Positions 52,047-61,166 of a stretch of 64,000 nt of DNA are shown here, in pieces; the first letter of the stretch is position 1; every line of letters begins with the position of its first letter. The translations under genes were made by a program, and so were the position numbers. The DNA lies in NCBI GenBank assembly GCA_041690635.1, contig JAWLGZ010000002.1, positions 744,001 to 808,000 on the forward strand. Direction: 5' to 3'. Origin of the DNA: JAWLGZ01 sp041690635. Lineage in GTDB: Bacteria > Pseudomonadota > Gammaproteobacteria > Thiohalomonadales > Thiohalomonadaceae. The notes beneath the pieces are model-generated. The model searched no databases and was not told where the DNA came from. It worked only from the letters and a program-made list of their open reading frames with translations.

Positions 52047-53288
52047 ATGAACATCAAACAGATGACCTTTCCCTGGCAACAGCGCGGTGCGGCAACCCTC
52101 CTTGTCTCCCTCGTGCTGCTCATCGCCGTCACCCTAGCGGTCTTCGCGACGGCGCGTTCAACCTTCATGGAGCAGCGCATATCCGCGAATGATCTGCGCT
52201 CCAAGGCCGCCTTCGAAGCCGCGCAGGCGGGGCTCGATGATGCAATGGCCTACTTCAACTCCAGCGGGGGTATCGACAAGGACGGCAACGATGTCGCAGA
52301 CACCTTTACAGCGACAGCCCTCACCGATGCAGGGGGCAGGGTAGTGGGCCAATATCAGGTCGCGTTCTGTGATCGGGATCAGAATCCCGCCAGCATCGAC
52401 TGCGACGACATCGGCGCTACCTGCACCACTCCCCCAGACCTGCGCAGGACGCTTATCGTCTCCTGCGGCTGGAGTGACGACGGGGTGGCCCACCGGCGCA
52501 TGATTACGGTGGCGCAGCGGAGTCCCGCCGTCGCCAATCCGCCCTCCAACCCTCTGTCGTCACGGGGCGGCGTGGATGTTGGCGGAAGTGCCACCGTCAC
52601 CAACTACTACAACAACCTGACCATCTGGACCGGCCGGGACCTCACCAGCATCGGTAACGCGGGCAAGACCTTCATCCGCAATCCAGACGTCCCCACGCCG
52701 TCGGCGGAAACCGAGCCCCCGGGGCCACCGACCAACTGCGGCACCAGCGCCAACTACATTTGCACCACCGACATGAACACGCTGGGGCCGGATGTCATTG
52801 CGAACGACACCAGCATCTCCGGGTTGACCAGCGACCAGTATTTCGCCAACTACTTCGCCTACACCCCGGACGATTACCGGGATGCGAAGGTAACCCTGGA
52901 GGTCGACGGGAGTACTTCGAACGATACCGGTACCGGGAGCCTCGATGAGGTAGTGGGCGAGGTGATCTGGGTGGAGGGCATTGAATCCGGGGGGTCAAAA
53001 ACCGCCACCCTCACCGGGGGTACCGAAATCGGCTCCCGTGACAATCCGGTCATCCTCATCCTCAATGGCGATATGGCGGGCAGCGGCAATGTAACCATCT
53101 ACGGCCTGGTCTACGTGCTGGGTGATGCGTCTGTCGCGGGCAACGTCACCATCTACGGTAGCGCGGTCGTCGACGGGGTGGTGGGAGGAACGGGCAGCTT
53201 TGACGTGATTTACGACCCGGTCACTCTCGCTGGCCTGAACGAGATGAGCAAGCCCGCCTCTCTGGTGGGCACCTGGCGCGACTGGTAG
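52047..53288 (+). CDS. pilX: Enlarged PilX-like protein with beta-repeat C-terminus (module 2)
   Basis: A 413-residue paralogue of the module 1 PilX. The N-terminus QQRGAATLLVSLVLLIAVTL with FMEQRISANDLRSKAAFEAA is PilX; the long extension carries NYYNNLTIWTGRDLTSIGNA, DNPVILILNGDMAGSGNVTI and YGLVYVLGDASVAGNVTIYG, a repetitive beta pattern. It ends GTWRDW like the module 1 protein. Function of the extension is unknown; a surface-exposed or tip role is inferred. Confidence 0.87.
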   Translation: MNIKQMTFPWQQRGAATLLVSLVLLIAVTLAVFATARSTFMEQRISANDLRSKAAFEAAQAGLDDAMAYFNSSGGIDKDGNDVADTFTATALTDAGGRVVGQYQVAFCDRDQNPASIDCDDIGATCTTPPDLRRTLIVSCGWSDDGVAHRRMITVAQRSPAVANPPSNPLSSRGGVDVGGSATVTNYYNNLTIWTGRDLTSIGNAGKTFIRNPDVPTPSAETEPPGPPTNCGTSANYICTTDMNTLGPDVIANDTSISGLTSDQYFANYFAYTPDDYRDAKVTLEVDGSTSNDTGTGSLDEVVGEVIWVEGIESGGSKTATLTGGTEIGSRDNPVILILNGDMAGSGNVTIYGLVYVLGDASVAGNVTIYGSAVVDGVVGGTGSFDVIYDPVTLAGLNEMSKPASLVGTWRDW

Positions 53289-53339
53289 TGACGGGATCGG
53301 CAGCGCATACCCGGCACCGTATCTGAAGAGGAGATAACC

Positions 53340-54992
53340 ATGACCCGATACAACAACCCCCACCGAAGCCGGGGCATCTCCCTGATCGAGGCGTTAATCG
53401 CCATTCTGGTACTGGGCGCCGGCCTGCTTGCGGTCGCCAAGTTCCAGGGGGGGCTTACGGCGAGCAGCGGCCAGACCAAGGCCCGGGCCGAGGCGGTCCA
53501 GCTGGCCCGGGACAGGATCGAGCAGCTCCGCAACCTGATCACGGCGACACAGCATGCCAACTTGGCGGGGGGCAGCGATACTCCCACAGGTGTGGCCGCC
53601 AGCTTCACCCGCAACTGGTCGGTAACCGGTACTGACCCGGTCCAGATCAGGGTCTCGGTCACCTGGGACGACCCCAAGGATGGTACGCAGACGGTTGCCC
53701 TCACCAGCCTGATCGCCTGGGACAACCCGGAGCTGAGTGTCAGCCTTGCCAGTGGCACACTGCCGGGCGGCGGCTTTCTCAAACCGCCAACCGGCCGCGC
53801 GGTCATGGTGGGCGGTGAAAGCTATGAAAACCCGCCCTCAGGCACCGACAATGGCGACGGCACCCGCATCGTCACACTCGATGGCGGCGGCAAGGAGCTC
53901 GTCGATATCGCCACGGGACGGATACTGATGCGAATCAAGGACGGCAGTGCCTTCAGCACCATCTCGGGTCGGCTCTATTTCGATACCCAGGTAAAAAGCG
54001 GAGACGAGGACAACTTCTCCATCATGACCTCCGATGCCGCCTACTGTACGATGGGCTCGACGACCACTGCGGACGGCAGTGAGTACCGCTATTTTAACTA
54101 CAAGTGCTATATAGGTCCGGAGTGGTACGGCAACATCGGCGTGGTGAGTACCCAGCGCACCAACAACCAGAGCCGCGTCTGTGTCGGTGACCCCACACAA
54201 TCGGTTCAGTACAACGAAGACAGTTCCGTCTTCAGCGGGAGCAAGCACCCGGCCCTCAGCACTATCCGCACCTACCGGGGCTACGAACTGGTCAGCGAAG
54301 AGCCCGAGTGGTGGACCTCCCTGGGCATCGGCATAGGTGCCGATGGCAGCTACACGCCCACCCACTACACCGACCACCACTTTCTGGTAACCAAAATCAC
54401 TGGCACGGCCCAGGACAGCTCCTGCGGCGGCCAGATGAACCACTCCCCCTACCCGTTTACGGGCAACCCCGGAAAGTTCGTCTGCCTGTCGGAGAGCTGC
54501 CCGACTGAGCTGCCCGACGGCACACCGCCTTACACCACCTTCGAGGGAACCATAACGGCGGTGGGAGGAGGAACTCTGCCCCACAATGGTGATTTCGGCC
54601 TGAGCATCACCGCGGGCAGCTGTTCGCTGAACGTCGCACCGCACAAAAAGAGTGCCACGTACCACTGCAAGATCGAGTGGCTCGGTTGGACCGGCGGCAC
54701 CTGGGCCGGGAAGATGATCGTCGCCGACGGTGCGGCTGAAACGGGGGCGGATGTCTGCTCGATTGACCCCACCACACCCACTTCGGACGAGCTTCCGCTG
54801 CCTGAGGGGGTGACGTGGGATGGCATCATCACCATGGGTGACAATGACCGCTTCGAGGATGAGGTCGGGTACGACAGTTCGGATAAGAACTACGGCGTGA
54901 TCGACTTCATCGATTTCCCGCCTGCCGTGGAGAACCTCCCGATGGACTTCACCATCGCGCCCACCGGGTCGGCACCGGCCTGCCGCCTGTGA
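53340..54992 (+). CDS. pilV: Giant PilV-like minor pilin with large C-terminal domain (module 2)
   Basis: A 550-residue PilV-type protein. SRGISLIEALIAILVLGAGL and the QTKARAEAVQLARDRIEQLR helix are PilV; the linker (GGGFLKPPTGRAVMVGGESY) leads to a large domain sharing FSTISGRLYF, CYIGPEWYGNIGVV, TYRGYELV, DHHFLVTKITG and FVCLSESCP with the module 1 paralogue. Overall identity is moderate, so the modules have diverged for some time. GAGGAG lies just before the ATG. Unlike module 1, the terminator is about 55 bp downstream. Confidence 0.88.
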   Translation: MTRYNNPHRSRGISLIEALIAILVLGAGLLAVAKFQGGLTASSGQTKARAEAVQLARDRIEQLRNLITATQHANLAGGSDTPTGVAASFTRNWSVTGTDPVQIRVSVTWDDPKDGTQTVALTSLIAWDNPELSVSLASGTLPGGGFLKPPTGRAVMVGGESYENPPSGTDNGDGTRIVTLDGGGKELVDIATGRILMRIKDGSAFSTISGRLYFDTQVKSGDEDNFSIMTSDAAYCTMGSTTTADGSEYRYFNYKCYIGPEWYGNIGVVSTQRTNNQSRVCVGDPTQSVQYNEDSSVFSGSKHPALSTIRTYRGYELVSEEPEWWTSLGIGIGADGSYTPTHYTDHHFLVTKITGTAQDSSCGGQMNHSPYPFTGNPGKFVCLSESCPTELPDGTPPYTTFEGTITAVGGGTLPHNGDFGLSITAGSCSLNVAPHKKSATYHCKIEWLGWTGGTWAGKMIVADGAAETGADVCSIDPTTPTSDELPLPEGVTWDGIITMGDNDRFEDEVGYDSSDKNYGVIDFIDFPPAVENLPMDFTIAPTGSAPACRL

Positions 54993-55046
54993 CAGGGACC
55001 AGCGGCGGAGGTACCCCCTCCGCCGCCGGTGACCACAAAAAAACCG

Positions 55047-55073
55047 AACCGGGCTTCACGCCCGGTTTTTTTT
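55047..55073 (+). terminator. Intrinsic terminator after pilin module 2
   Basis: AACCGGGC/GCCCGGTT with a TTCAC loop, followed by a run of eight T counting the stem end. An upstream A-run could let it act on the other strand too. Confidence 0.92.
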
Positions 55074-55226
55074 CGCGGGTTCAGAACGGTAGCGAGCCGA
55101 CGTCAGGGCTCCCCCTTATCCTTCCCACTCTTTCACCGCCATTCGCTTATGGCGGAACCTGATTAACGGTATTCCCCCCTTCTCCCAGGTACAAATAGAT
55201 ACAAAGAGAGGAAAAGGGCGGGAGAG

Positions 55227-55622
55227 ATGCGCAACACCAGCGGTTTTACGCTGATTGAACTGATGATCACGGTCGTGATCGTCGCGATTCTGGCGGCGAT
55301 TGCCTACCCCTCGTACACCCAGTACATCCAGCGGACCAACCGGTCAGCGGCCCAGCAGTTCATGCTGGAGATCGCCAATCGCGAACAGCAGTACCTGATG
55401 GATACCCGACTCTACACCGCTACGGTCGGTACGAATGGCCTCAATCTTACGGAACCCAGTGATGTGACGGGCAAGTATTCCGTCACGGTCGTGGTGGCGA
55501 ACTCGGCGACACCACCCACCTTCACGATCACCGCAACTCCCGTCGCTGGCGGACCGATGTCGGGCACCCCGACCATGACCCTCAACAGTGCGGGCGTCAA
55601 GAACCCACCCGAGCTCTGGTAG
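55227..55622 (+). CDS. pilE: Type IV pilin PilE (third locus)
   Basis: A 131-residue pilin. MRNTSG is cut before FTLIELMITVVIVAILAAIA; the NRSAAQQFMLEIANREQQYL and LYTATVGTNGLNL segments are typical of PilE-like proteins encoded with pilY1. It is shorter than the pilins of modules 1 and 2 and runs in the operon direction. AGAGAGGAAAAGGGCGGGAG precedes the ATG. Confidence 0.93.
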   Translation: MRNTSGFTLIELMITVVIVAILAAIAYPSYTQYIQRTNRSAAQQFMLEIANREQQYLMDTRLYTATVGTNGLNLTEPSDVTGKYSVTVVVANSATPPTFTITATPVAGGPMSGTPTMTLNSAGVKNPPELW

Positions 55623-55633
55623 TGGAGGCGAGC

Positions 55634-56140
55634 ATGCGTATCTGTAGTCAGCATCGTGGTTTCACACTTATCGAGATGATGGTCGTCTTGGCGATTATGG
55701 CCATCATGGCCACCATCTCGGCCCCAAGTTTCTCCGACTACCTGGCTAATCAGCGTGTCCGCGCCTCAACAGTGGATTTGTTGGGTACTCTCACCTACGC
55801 ACGTTCGGAAGCACTGAAGCGCAATGGCACGGTTTTCGTCCGTGCCAATGGTGGCGACTGGTCCCAGGGCTGGGTGGTCACCACCAGTGCCACCAAGACC
55901 TATGCCCAGTGCCTGACAAATCTCTCCGACTGTCTCCATGTGCAACAACCGGTGGACGGTATCGCTGTCAGCGGTCCCGCCAACGACTTGCGGTATCTGC
56001 GGTCTGGTCGGATTGATGGCGGCGCCGCGACCTATTCCCTGTGTAATGCTGACAGCAGTTCGGCCGTGAGCCGCCGACAGCTTCGCGTGGACCTGAGCGG
56101 CCGGCCGAATATCGCCCTTGCGGGAACCTGTGATGCCTAA
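55634..56140 (+). CDS. fimT: FimT/GspH minor pseudopilin (third locus)
   Basis: A 168-residue minor pilin: MRICSQHRG then FTLIEMMVVLAIMAIMATIS. VRASTVDLLGTLTYARSEAL is the GspH/FimT domain. GGAGG five bases before the ATG fixes the start, 12 bp after an in-frame GTG. Its stop overlaps pilV. Confidence 0.92.
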   Translation: MRICSQHRGFTLIEMMVVLAIMAIMATISAPSFSDYLANQRVRASTVDLLGTLTYARSEALKRNGTVFVRANGGDWSQGWVVTTSATKTYAQCLTNLSDCLHVQQPVDGIAVSGPANDLRYLRSGRIDGGAATYSLCNADSSSAVSRRQLRVDLSGRPNIALAGTCDA

Positions 56141-56702
56141 GCGCATTCTTCTGTGCCTGGGATTTTCGTTAATCGAGGTCTTGGTAACCCTGGTGATCAT
56201 TGCTGTGGGACTGTTGGGTCTTGCCGCGATGCAGTCACGCGCACAACAGACTGAACTGGAGGCCTACCAGCGGGCGCAGGCAATCGCCCTCATGCAGGAT
56301 ATGGTGAATCGGATCGAGGCAAATCGAGAGGCCGCCGGCTGTTATGGGATCACGGCAGACGGCGCCACCGATTTTCTGGGAACCGGCGCCACCACTCTTC
56401 CCACATGTTCGTCATTCGGTACGACTGAGTCCCAATCGACAGCCAATGCTGACGTGGCAGCCTGGCACGCGTTGCTTATAGGCGCTACCGAGCTTCTGAA
56501 CGGCAGCTCCGTCGGGGCGGTCATCGGTGCCCGCGGCTGCATTTTTGCAAATGCAGCCAATGACAGGTTCACCGTTGCGGTTGCCTGGCAGGGGTTGAGC
56601 GAAACCGTGACCCCGGCAAACGGCTGCGGACAGGGATTGTACGGAGACGAGGGTAACCGGCGCGTAGTCACAACCACTGTCCGCATCCCCGATTTGGAGT
56701 GA
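56133..56702 (+). CDS. pilV: PilV minor pilin (third locus)
   Basis: A 189-residue PilV of ordinary length: the leader MPKRILLCLG is followed by FSLIEVLVTLVIIAVGLLGL and AMQSRAQQTELEAYQRAQAI, ending WQGLSETVTPANGCGQGLYG. It serves as the standard against which the 529- and 550-residue PilV proteins of modules 1 and 2 are oversized. The ATG overlaps the fimT stop. Confidence 0.93.
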   Translation: MPKRILLCLGFSLIEVLVTLVIIAVGLLGLAAMQSRAQQTELEAYQRAQAIALMQDMVNRIEANREAAGCYGITADGATDFLGTGATTLPTCSSFGTTESQSTANADVAAWHALLIGATELLNGSSVGAVIGARGCIFANAANDRFTVAVAWQGLSETVTPANGCGQGLYGDEGNRRVVTTTVRIPDLE

Positions 56703-56706
56703 AACG

Positions 56707-57714
56707 ATGAAGGGGCATAGTCATCGGGGTTTTTCGCTGGTCGAGTTGATGATCGCGCTGGTGATCGGTCTGTTGCTGGTTGCCGCCGTCGTGACCCTCA
56801 TGGTCGACAGTCGTCGGAACCAAAGCGAAGTGACCGAGAGCGCCCGGATGATCGAGAACGGTCGTTATGCGCTGACCGTGCTCGCGGAGGACATTCAGCA
56901 CGCGGGCTTTTATGGAAATTTGCATCAGACGGGAACCCTCCCGGGGACGCTGCCTGATCCTTGTCAGTTCTCCCTCACCGCACTGAATACCGGATTGGCG
57001 CTCCCGATACAGGGCTACGAGGGGAACTCGTCCTCCCCGATAAGCTGCATTGCCTCTGCGGATTACCTACCGAACACCGACATACTTGTAATACGCCGCA
57101 CATCAACAGAAGCCGCCACGACACTCGCGGCAAACGAGATCTACCTGCAGTCGCGGGGTTTACAGTATGTCCTGGATACAGGTTCGAACGCTGCCAATTT
57201 CGTGCTGACCCAACGGGATGGGACAACCCCCGCAGCCATTCGCAAGCTCCGGGTGCATATCTACTTTGTAAGTCCGTGCAGTGTGCCGGTCAGCACCAAC
57301 TGCTCAGCGGCGGCGGATGGAGGAAACCCCATTCCGACATTGAAGCGACTTGAACTGACCACCGACGGTAGCGCAGCCGTGTTTAGTGTCGTCCCGCTGG
57401 TGGAAGGTGTGGAGAACCTGCAAGTCGACTATGGCATCGATCGATCCGGTGACGGTTCGCCCAACGCATCGGGCACGGGCACCAATGACGCCTACGTTTC
57501 GATTCCTGCGACAGTCGACGACTGGTCGCAGGTTGTCACTCTCCGCCTTCATCTGCTCGCCCGGCAGATTGCCCGCTCGAGTGGCCACACCGATTCGAAG
57601 AGTTATGTTCTCGGCTTGTCGGGAAGTGTTGGTCCGTTCAGCGATTCGTTCCGGCGCCATGTATTCACATCAACTGTGCGGGCAATCAACCCCAGTTCAA
57701 GGAGGGGCGGATGA
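56707..57714 (+). CDS. pilW: PilW minor pilin (third locus)
   Basis: A 335-residue PilW: HRGFSLVELMIALVIGLLLV with cleavage before Phe, SARMIENGRYALTVLAEDIQ and HAGFYGNL as family marks. A cysteine-containing middle and LDTGSNAANFVLTQRD follow. Its stop overlaps pilX as ATGA. Confidence 0.93.
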   Translation: MKGHSHRGFSLVELMIALVIGLLLVAAVVTLMVDSRRNQSEVTESARMIENGRYALTVLAEDIQHAGFYGNLHQTGTLPGTLPDPCQFSLTALNTGLALPIQGYEGNSSSPISCIASADYLPNTDILVIRRTSTEAATTLAANEIYLQSRGLQYVLDTGSNAANFVLTQRDGTTPAAIRKLRVHIYFVSPCSVPVSTNCSAAADGGNPIPTLKRLELTTDGSAAVFSVVPLVEGVENLQVDYGIDRSGDGSPNASGTGTNDAYVSIPATVDDWSQVVTLRLHLLARQIARSSGHTDSKSYVLGLSGSVGPFSDSFRRHVFTSTVRAINPSSRRGG

Positions 57715-58136
57715 ACACGCAGCGGCAATCCGGATCGGTTCTTCTGGTCAGCCTGCTGGCACTCATTGCGCTGACGCTCTTTGCTGTCACGGCGGTCAAT
57801 ACCGGCATGGTCAACTTGCGCGTGATCGACAACATGCAGATCCAGCAACAGGCGGAGTTCTCGGCGCGCCACGCGATCAACGATGCCCTGAGTACGATCA
57901 CCACCTTTTCCAACCCGCAAACAACCAGCGTTTCAGTCGAAGGTTATACCGTGCAACTGTCCGAACCACTTTGCCTGGCTACCCGGCCGGCCGCTGGTTA
58001 CTCCGCTGTCTGGGGGCTTGCACCCGAAGAGACTGAATGGGAATTCACGGCGAGTGTGGACGATGCTGCGACCGGCGCCCAGGTCAACATCACCCAGGGT
58101 GTTGCGATTCGGATGGCTGCGGGAAGCTGCCCGTAG
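57711..58136 (+). CDS. pilX: PilX minor pilin (third locus)
   Basis: A 141-residue PilX of normal size: QSGSVLLVSLLALIALTLFA, then VNTGMVNLRVIDNMQIQQQA. PilX lacks the usual Phe at the mature start in many species, as here (Ser). It overlaps pilW by four bases and is 12 bp before pilY1. It has none of the C-terminal beta region of the module 1 and 2 proteins. Confidence 0.9.
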   Translation: MNTQRQSGSVLLVSLLALIALTLFAVTAVNTGMVNLRVIDNMQIQQQAEFSARHAINDALSTITTFSNPQTTSVSVEGYTVQLSEPLCLATRPAAGYSAVWGLAPEETEWEFTASVDDAATGAQVNITQGVAIRMAAGSCP

Positions 58137-58148
58137 GGAGGATCTATC

Positions 58149-61100
58149 ATGAAAATACACTGGCTTCATGCGCTGCTTCTCGGCACGTTGGTCCTGAGTG
58201 CCGCCTCCCGGGCGGAAGACATCGATCTGTTCCTCGAGAACCAGGCCTCCTCCGTGGGTACGCCCAATGTCCTGCTGGGGATCGACAATTCGGCAAACTG
58301 GAATGCCAATCTCTATCAGCTTGAGGACGGAACCAAGGTCACCAAGAAATCGGCGGTCCACGACGCGCTCTATCGTGCCTTCACCTCCGCCAGTTTCCGC
58401 AACAGGCTGCAGGCCGGTCTGATGCTGTTCGCCTCCGGCAACAGTCCTAAGGGAAGCAAGATTTTTGCCGGCGTCAAAAAGCTTGACGAGACGTATCAGA
58501 ACACCCTGGCTTCAATGGTCTACGACGCAGACAGTAATGAGTTGCTCCCCGGAACCAACAATGCGCCGTATGCGCTTTCCGTCAACGAGGCGTACCGCTA
58601 CTTTGCGGGACTCTCCCCCCGTTCCGGCCTGCAGGACGGTAACCACGATCACTCCGCCGTCGGGTCTGACGGGAACTACATCAGCCCGGCACACGATCCG
58701 GACAACGTCTGCGCCAACAACTACCTCATCATCATCGGCAATGGCGGCCCCGACAGCGGAGAGAATAACGAAGCAGAGTCGGTACTCTCCACCCTGGGTG
58801 GCAAGCTCCGTACCGATCCCATCCCGCTCACCCCCAAGAACTACGAATCCAACTGGGCCGACGAGTTCGCCCGCTTTCTGACCAGCGTGGATGTCTCGGA
58901 CGAGGACGGCACCCAGTTCGTCACTACCTATGTCATCGACGTATTCGACCCGGATGAGGTCAAGACGCTTGGTGACCGCGCCGAGCGCGCCTTTCTCTGG
59001 AGCATCGCGGATAGCGGCCGCGGACGCTACTTTGCGGCAAAAAATGCGGACGAGATCCTTCTGGCCCTACAGAGCATTATCGATGAGATCCAGGCGATCA
59101 ACAGCGTATTCGCATCCACCACCCTTCCGGTGAGCGTGAATGTCCGCGGCACCAACCTCAACCAGGTCTATATGGGTGTGTTCCGACCGGATGCCAATGC
59201 GCTGCCACGCTGGTTTGGGAATCTCAAGCTCTACCAGTTGGCCGTTCATGAAAGCTCCGATACGGTATTCCTTGCCGACAGGAACAACAACCCCGCGGAA
59301 AACCAGAGCACGGGCTTTATTGTGAATGATGCCGTGAGCTTCTGGACAACCCCCTCCACCTATTGGGAGTTCAGCCCGCGCGGCTCACCTGCAAGCGCAT
59401 CCGACTCCCCCGACGGGGAAGTGGTCGAGAAGGGGGCAGCCGCACAAAAGCTGCGCGCACGGACTACCACGCGAAACATCTATACCTGCGCCGGCAGTTG
59501 CACCAGCGGAAGTGCGCTCTCGGGAATGCCGTTTGCCTCCAGCAACAGCGCTATTACCACGACAGCGCTCGGTGCCGACAGCACAACCGAGCGGGCCGAT
59601 ATCATCAACTGGGTCCGCGGGGATGACAACAAGAGCGACGAGAACAATAACGGTGCGCTCGACGACATGCGTGCGTCTGTTCACGGCGATGTCCTGCACT
59701 CCCGTCCGGCCGTCATCAACTTCAACCGCGACGGTGCCGGCAACGGGGATATCCTCGTCTTTTACGGTGCCAACGACGGTGTCTTTCGCGCACTGAAGGG
59801 CGGCAAGGACGAGAGTGACGGTGGCGAACTGTGGGGCTTTGTGCCGGAGGAGTTCTTCGGCAAGCTCAAACGCCTGCGCGACAACACGACCGATGTCCTC
59901 ACGCAACAGAAGCCCTACTTTGTCGACGGGAACATCGGCGTGTATCAGCACGATGCCAACGGTGACGGCCAACTGATCGCGACAGACGGCGACAAGGTAC
60001 ACCTGTTCCTCAGCATGCGACGCGGCGGCCGGCTGCTGTATGCCCTGGATGTGAGCAATCCGGATGCTCCGCGCCTGCTGTGGCGCCGTGATAACAACAG
60101 CACGGGGTATGGCGAACTGGGGCAGACCTGGTCGGAACCGCGCTTCGCGCGCATCAATCTCAACGGCACCAGCAAGAATGTGGTGATCTTCGGTGCCGGG
60201 TACGATCCGGATGCGAACGATGTGCATCCGGCAGGTACCGCTACCATGGGGCGCGGGATCTTCATCGTCGACGCTGCCACGGGCAGTGTCATTTGGCAGG
60301 CGGGCCCCTCCCCCACCGGGGCCACCTACAATCACACTGTTTCGGGGATGACCTACAGCATCCCCTCCGACGTCACGGCGGTGAACCGGGATGGGGACAT
60401 CCATGGCTACGTCGACCGGCTGTACGTCGGCGATACGGGCGGCAACCTCTGGCGGGTCGACCTCTCGGATCCGAATCCGTCCAACTGGCGGGTGGATCGC
60501 TTCGGGGCAGTCGGCGGCGGTCGCAAGTTCCTCTATCCGCCCGACGTGGTCTACGGCAGTGATGTGAACGGTCTATACGATGCCATCCTCATCGGTTCCG
60601 GCGATCGGGAACACCCGTTCGACACCAGCGTGGTGAACCGCTTCTACATGTTCAAGGATCGCGGGCCGTCCAGCGACTGGCCCCTGACCGAAAGTGCACT
60701 CTATGACGCTACCGCCAATCTCATCCAGGATGGCAACGACACCGAACAGCAGGTTGCCCGCGCCGCGCTGAACGGGGCCAACGGCTGGTACATCACTCTG
60801 GGTAGCGGCGAGAAGGTGGTCGGCAATGCAGTCACCCTGAGTGGCACGACCTTTTTCAACACCAGCCAGCCCTCACCGTCTGAGGCGGGGGTCTGCTCCA
60901 GCAATCTCGGTACCGCACGCAACTATGCGGTGAGTTATGAAGATGCCACCGCGACTACGGAGTTGAACGGTATCGCCGGCCTGACCGTGGCCGACCGCTC
61001 CTCGGAGCATGCCGGCGGTGGCTTCCCGCCCTCACCGGTACCGGTCATCGTGGACATCGACGGGAAGAAGCACCAGGCGGTGGTGTCAGGCACCAAGGTG

Positions 61101-61166
61101 ATGAGCCCGCCACAGCTTAAACTCGAGGCACGCTCACGGATCTACTGGTACAAGAGTATCGATTAA
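58149..61166 (+). CDS. pilY1: PilY1-type pilus tip/biogenesis protein
   Basis: A 1005-residue exported protein. The signal peptide is MKIHWLHALLLGTLVLSAAS with cleavage near SRA|ED. A von Willebrand A-like region covers roughly residues 35-330 (NVLLGIDNSANWN, then FLTSVDVSDEDGTQ). The C-terminal half is the PilC/PilY1 beta-propeller (RPAVINFNRDGAGNGDILVF, YGANDGVFRALKGG, GDTGGNLWRVDLSDPNPSNW). Acidic loops such as DNNKSDENNNG and DANGDGQ may bind calcium. It controls pilus extension and adhesion in relatives. Convergent with ispH, stops overlapping by four bases. Confidence 0.95.
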   Translation: MKIHWLHALLLGTLVLSAASRAEDIDLFLENQASSVGTPNVLLGIDNSANWNANLYQLEDGTKVTKKSAVHDALYRAFTSASFRNRLQAGLMLFASGNSPKGSKIFAGVKKLDETYQNTLASMVYDADSNELLPGTNNAPYALSVNEAYRYFAGLSPRSGLQDGNHDHSAVGSDGNYISPAHDPDNVCANNYLIIIGNGGPDSGENNEAESVLSTLGGKLRTDPIPLTPKNYESNWADEFARFLTSVDVSDEDGTQFVTTYVIDVFDPDEVKTLGDRAERAFLWSIADSGRGRYFAAKNADEILLALQSIIDEIQAINSVFASTTLPVSVNVRGTNLNQVYMGVFRPDANALPRWFGNLKLYQLAVHESSDTVFLADRNNNPAENQSTGFIVNDAVSFWTTPSTYWEFSPRGSPASASDSPDGEVVEKGAAAQKLRARTTTRNIYTCAGSCTSGSALSGMPFASSNSAITTTALGADSTTERADIINWVRGDDNKSDENNNGALDDMRASVHGDVLHSRPAVINFNRDGAGNGDILVFYGANDGVFRALKGGKDESDGGELWGFVPEEFFGKLKRLRDNTTDVLTQQKPYFVDGNIGVYQHDANGDGQLIATDGDKVHLFLSMRRGGRLLYALDVSNPDAPRLLWRRDNNSTGYGELGQTWSEPRFARINLNGTSKNVVIFGAGYDPDANDVHPAGTATMGRGIFIVDAATGSVIWQAGPSPTGATYNHTVSGMTYSIPSDVTAVNRDGDIHGYVDRLYVGDTGGNLWRVDLSDPNPSNWRVDRFGAVGGGRKFLYPPDVVYGSDVNGLYDAILIGSGDREHPFDTSVVNRFYMFKDRGPSSDWPLTESALYDATANLIQDGNDTEQQVARAALNGANGWYITLGSGEKVVGNAVTLSGTTFFNTSQPSPSEAGVCSSNLGTARNYAVSYEDATATTELNGIAGLTVADRSSEHAGGGFPPSPVPVIVDIDGKKHQAVVSGTKVMSPPQLKLEARSRIYWYKSID

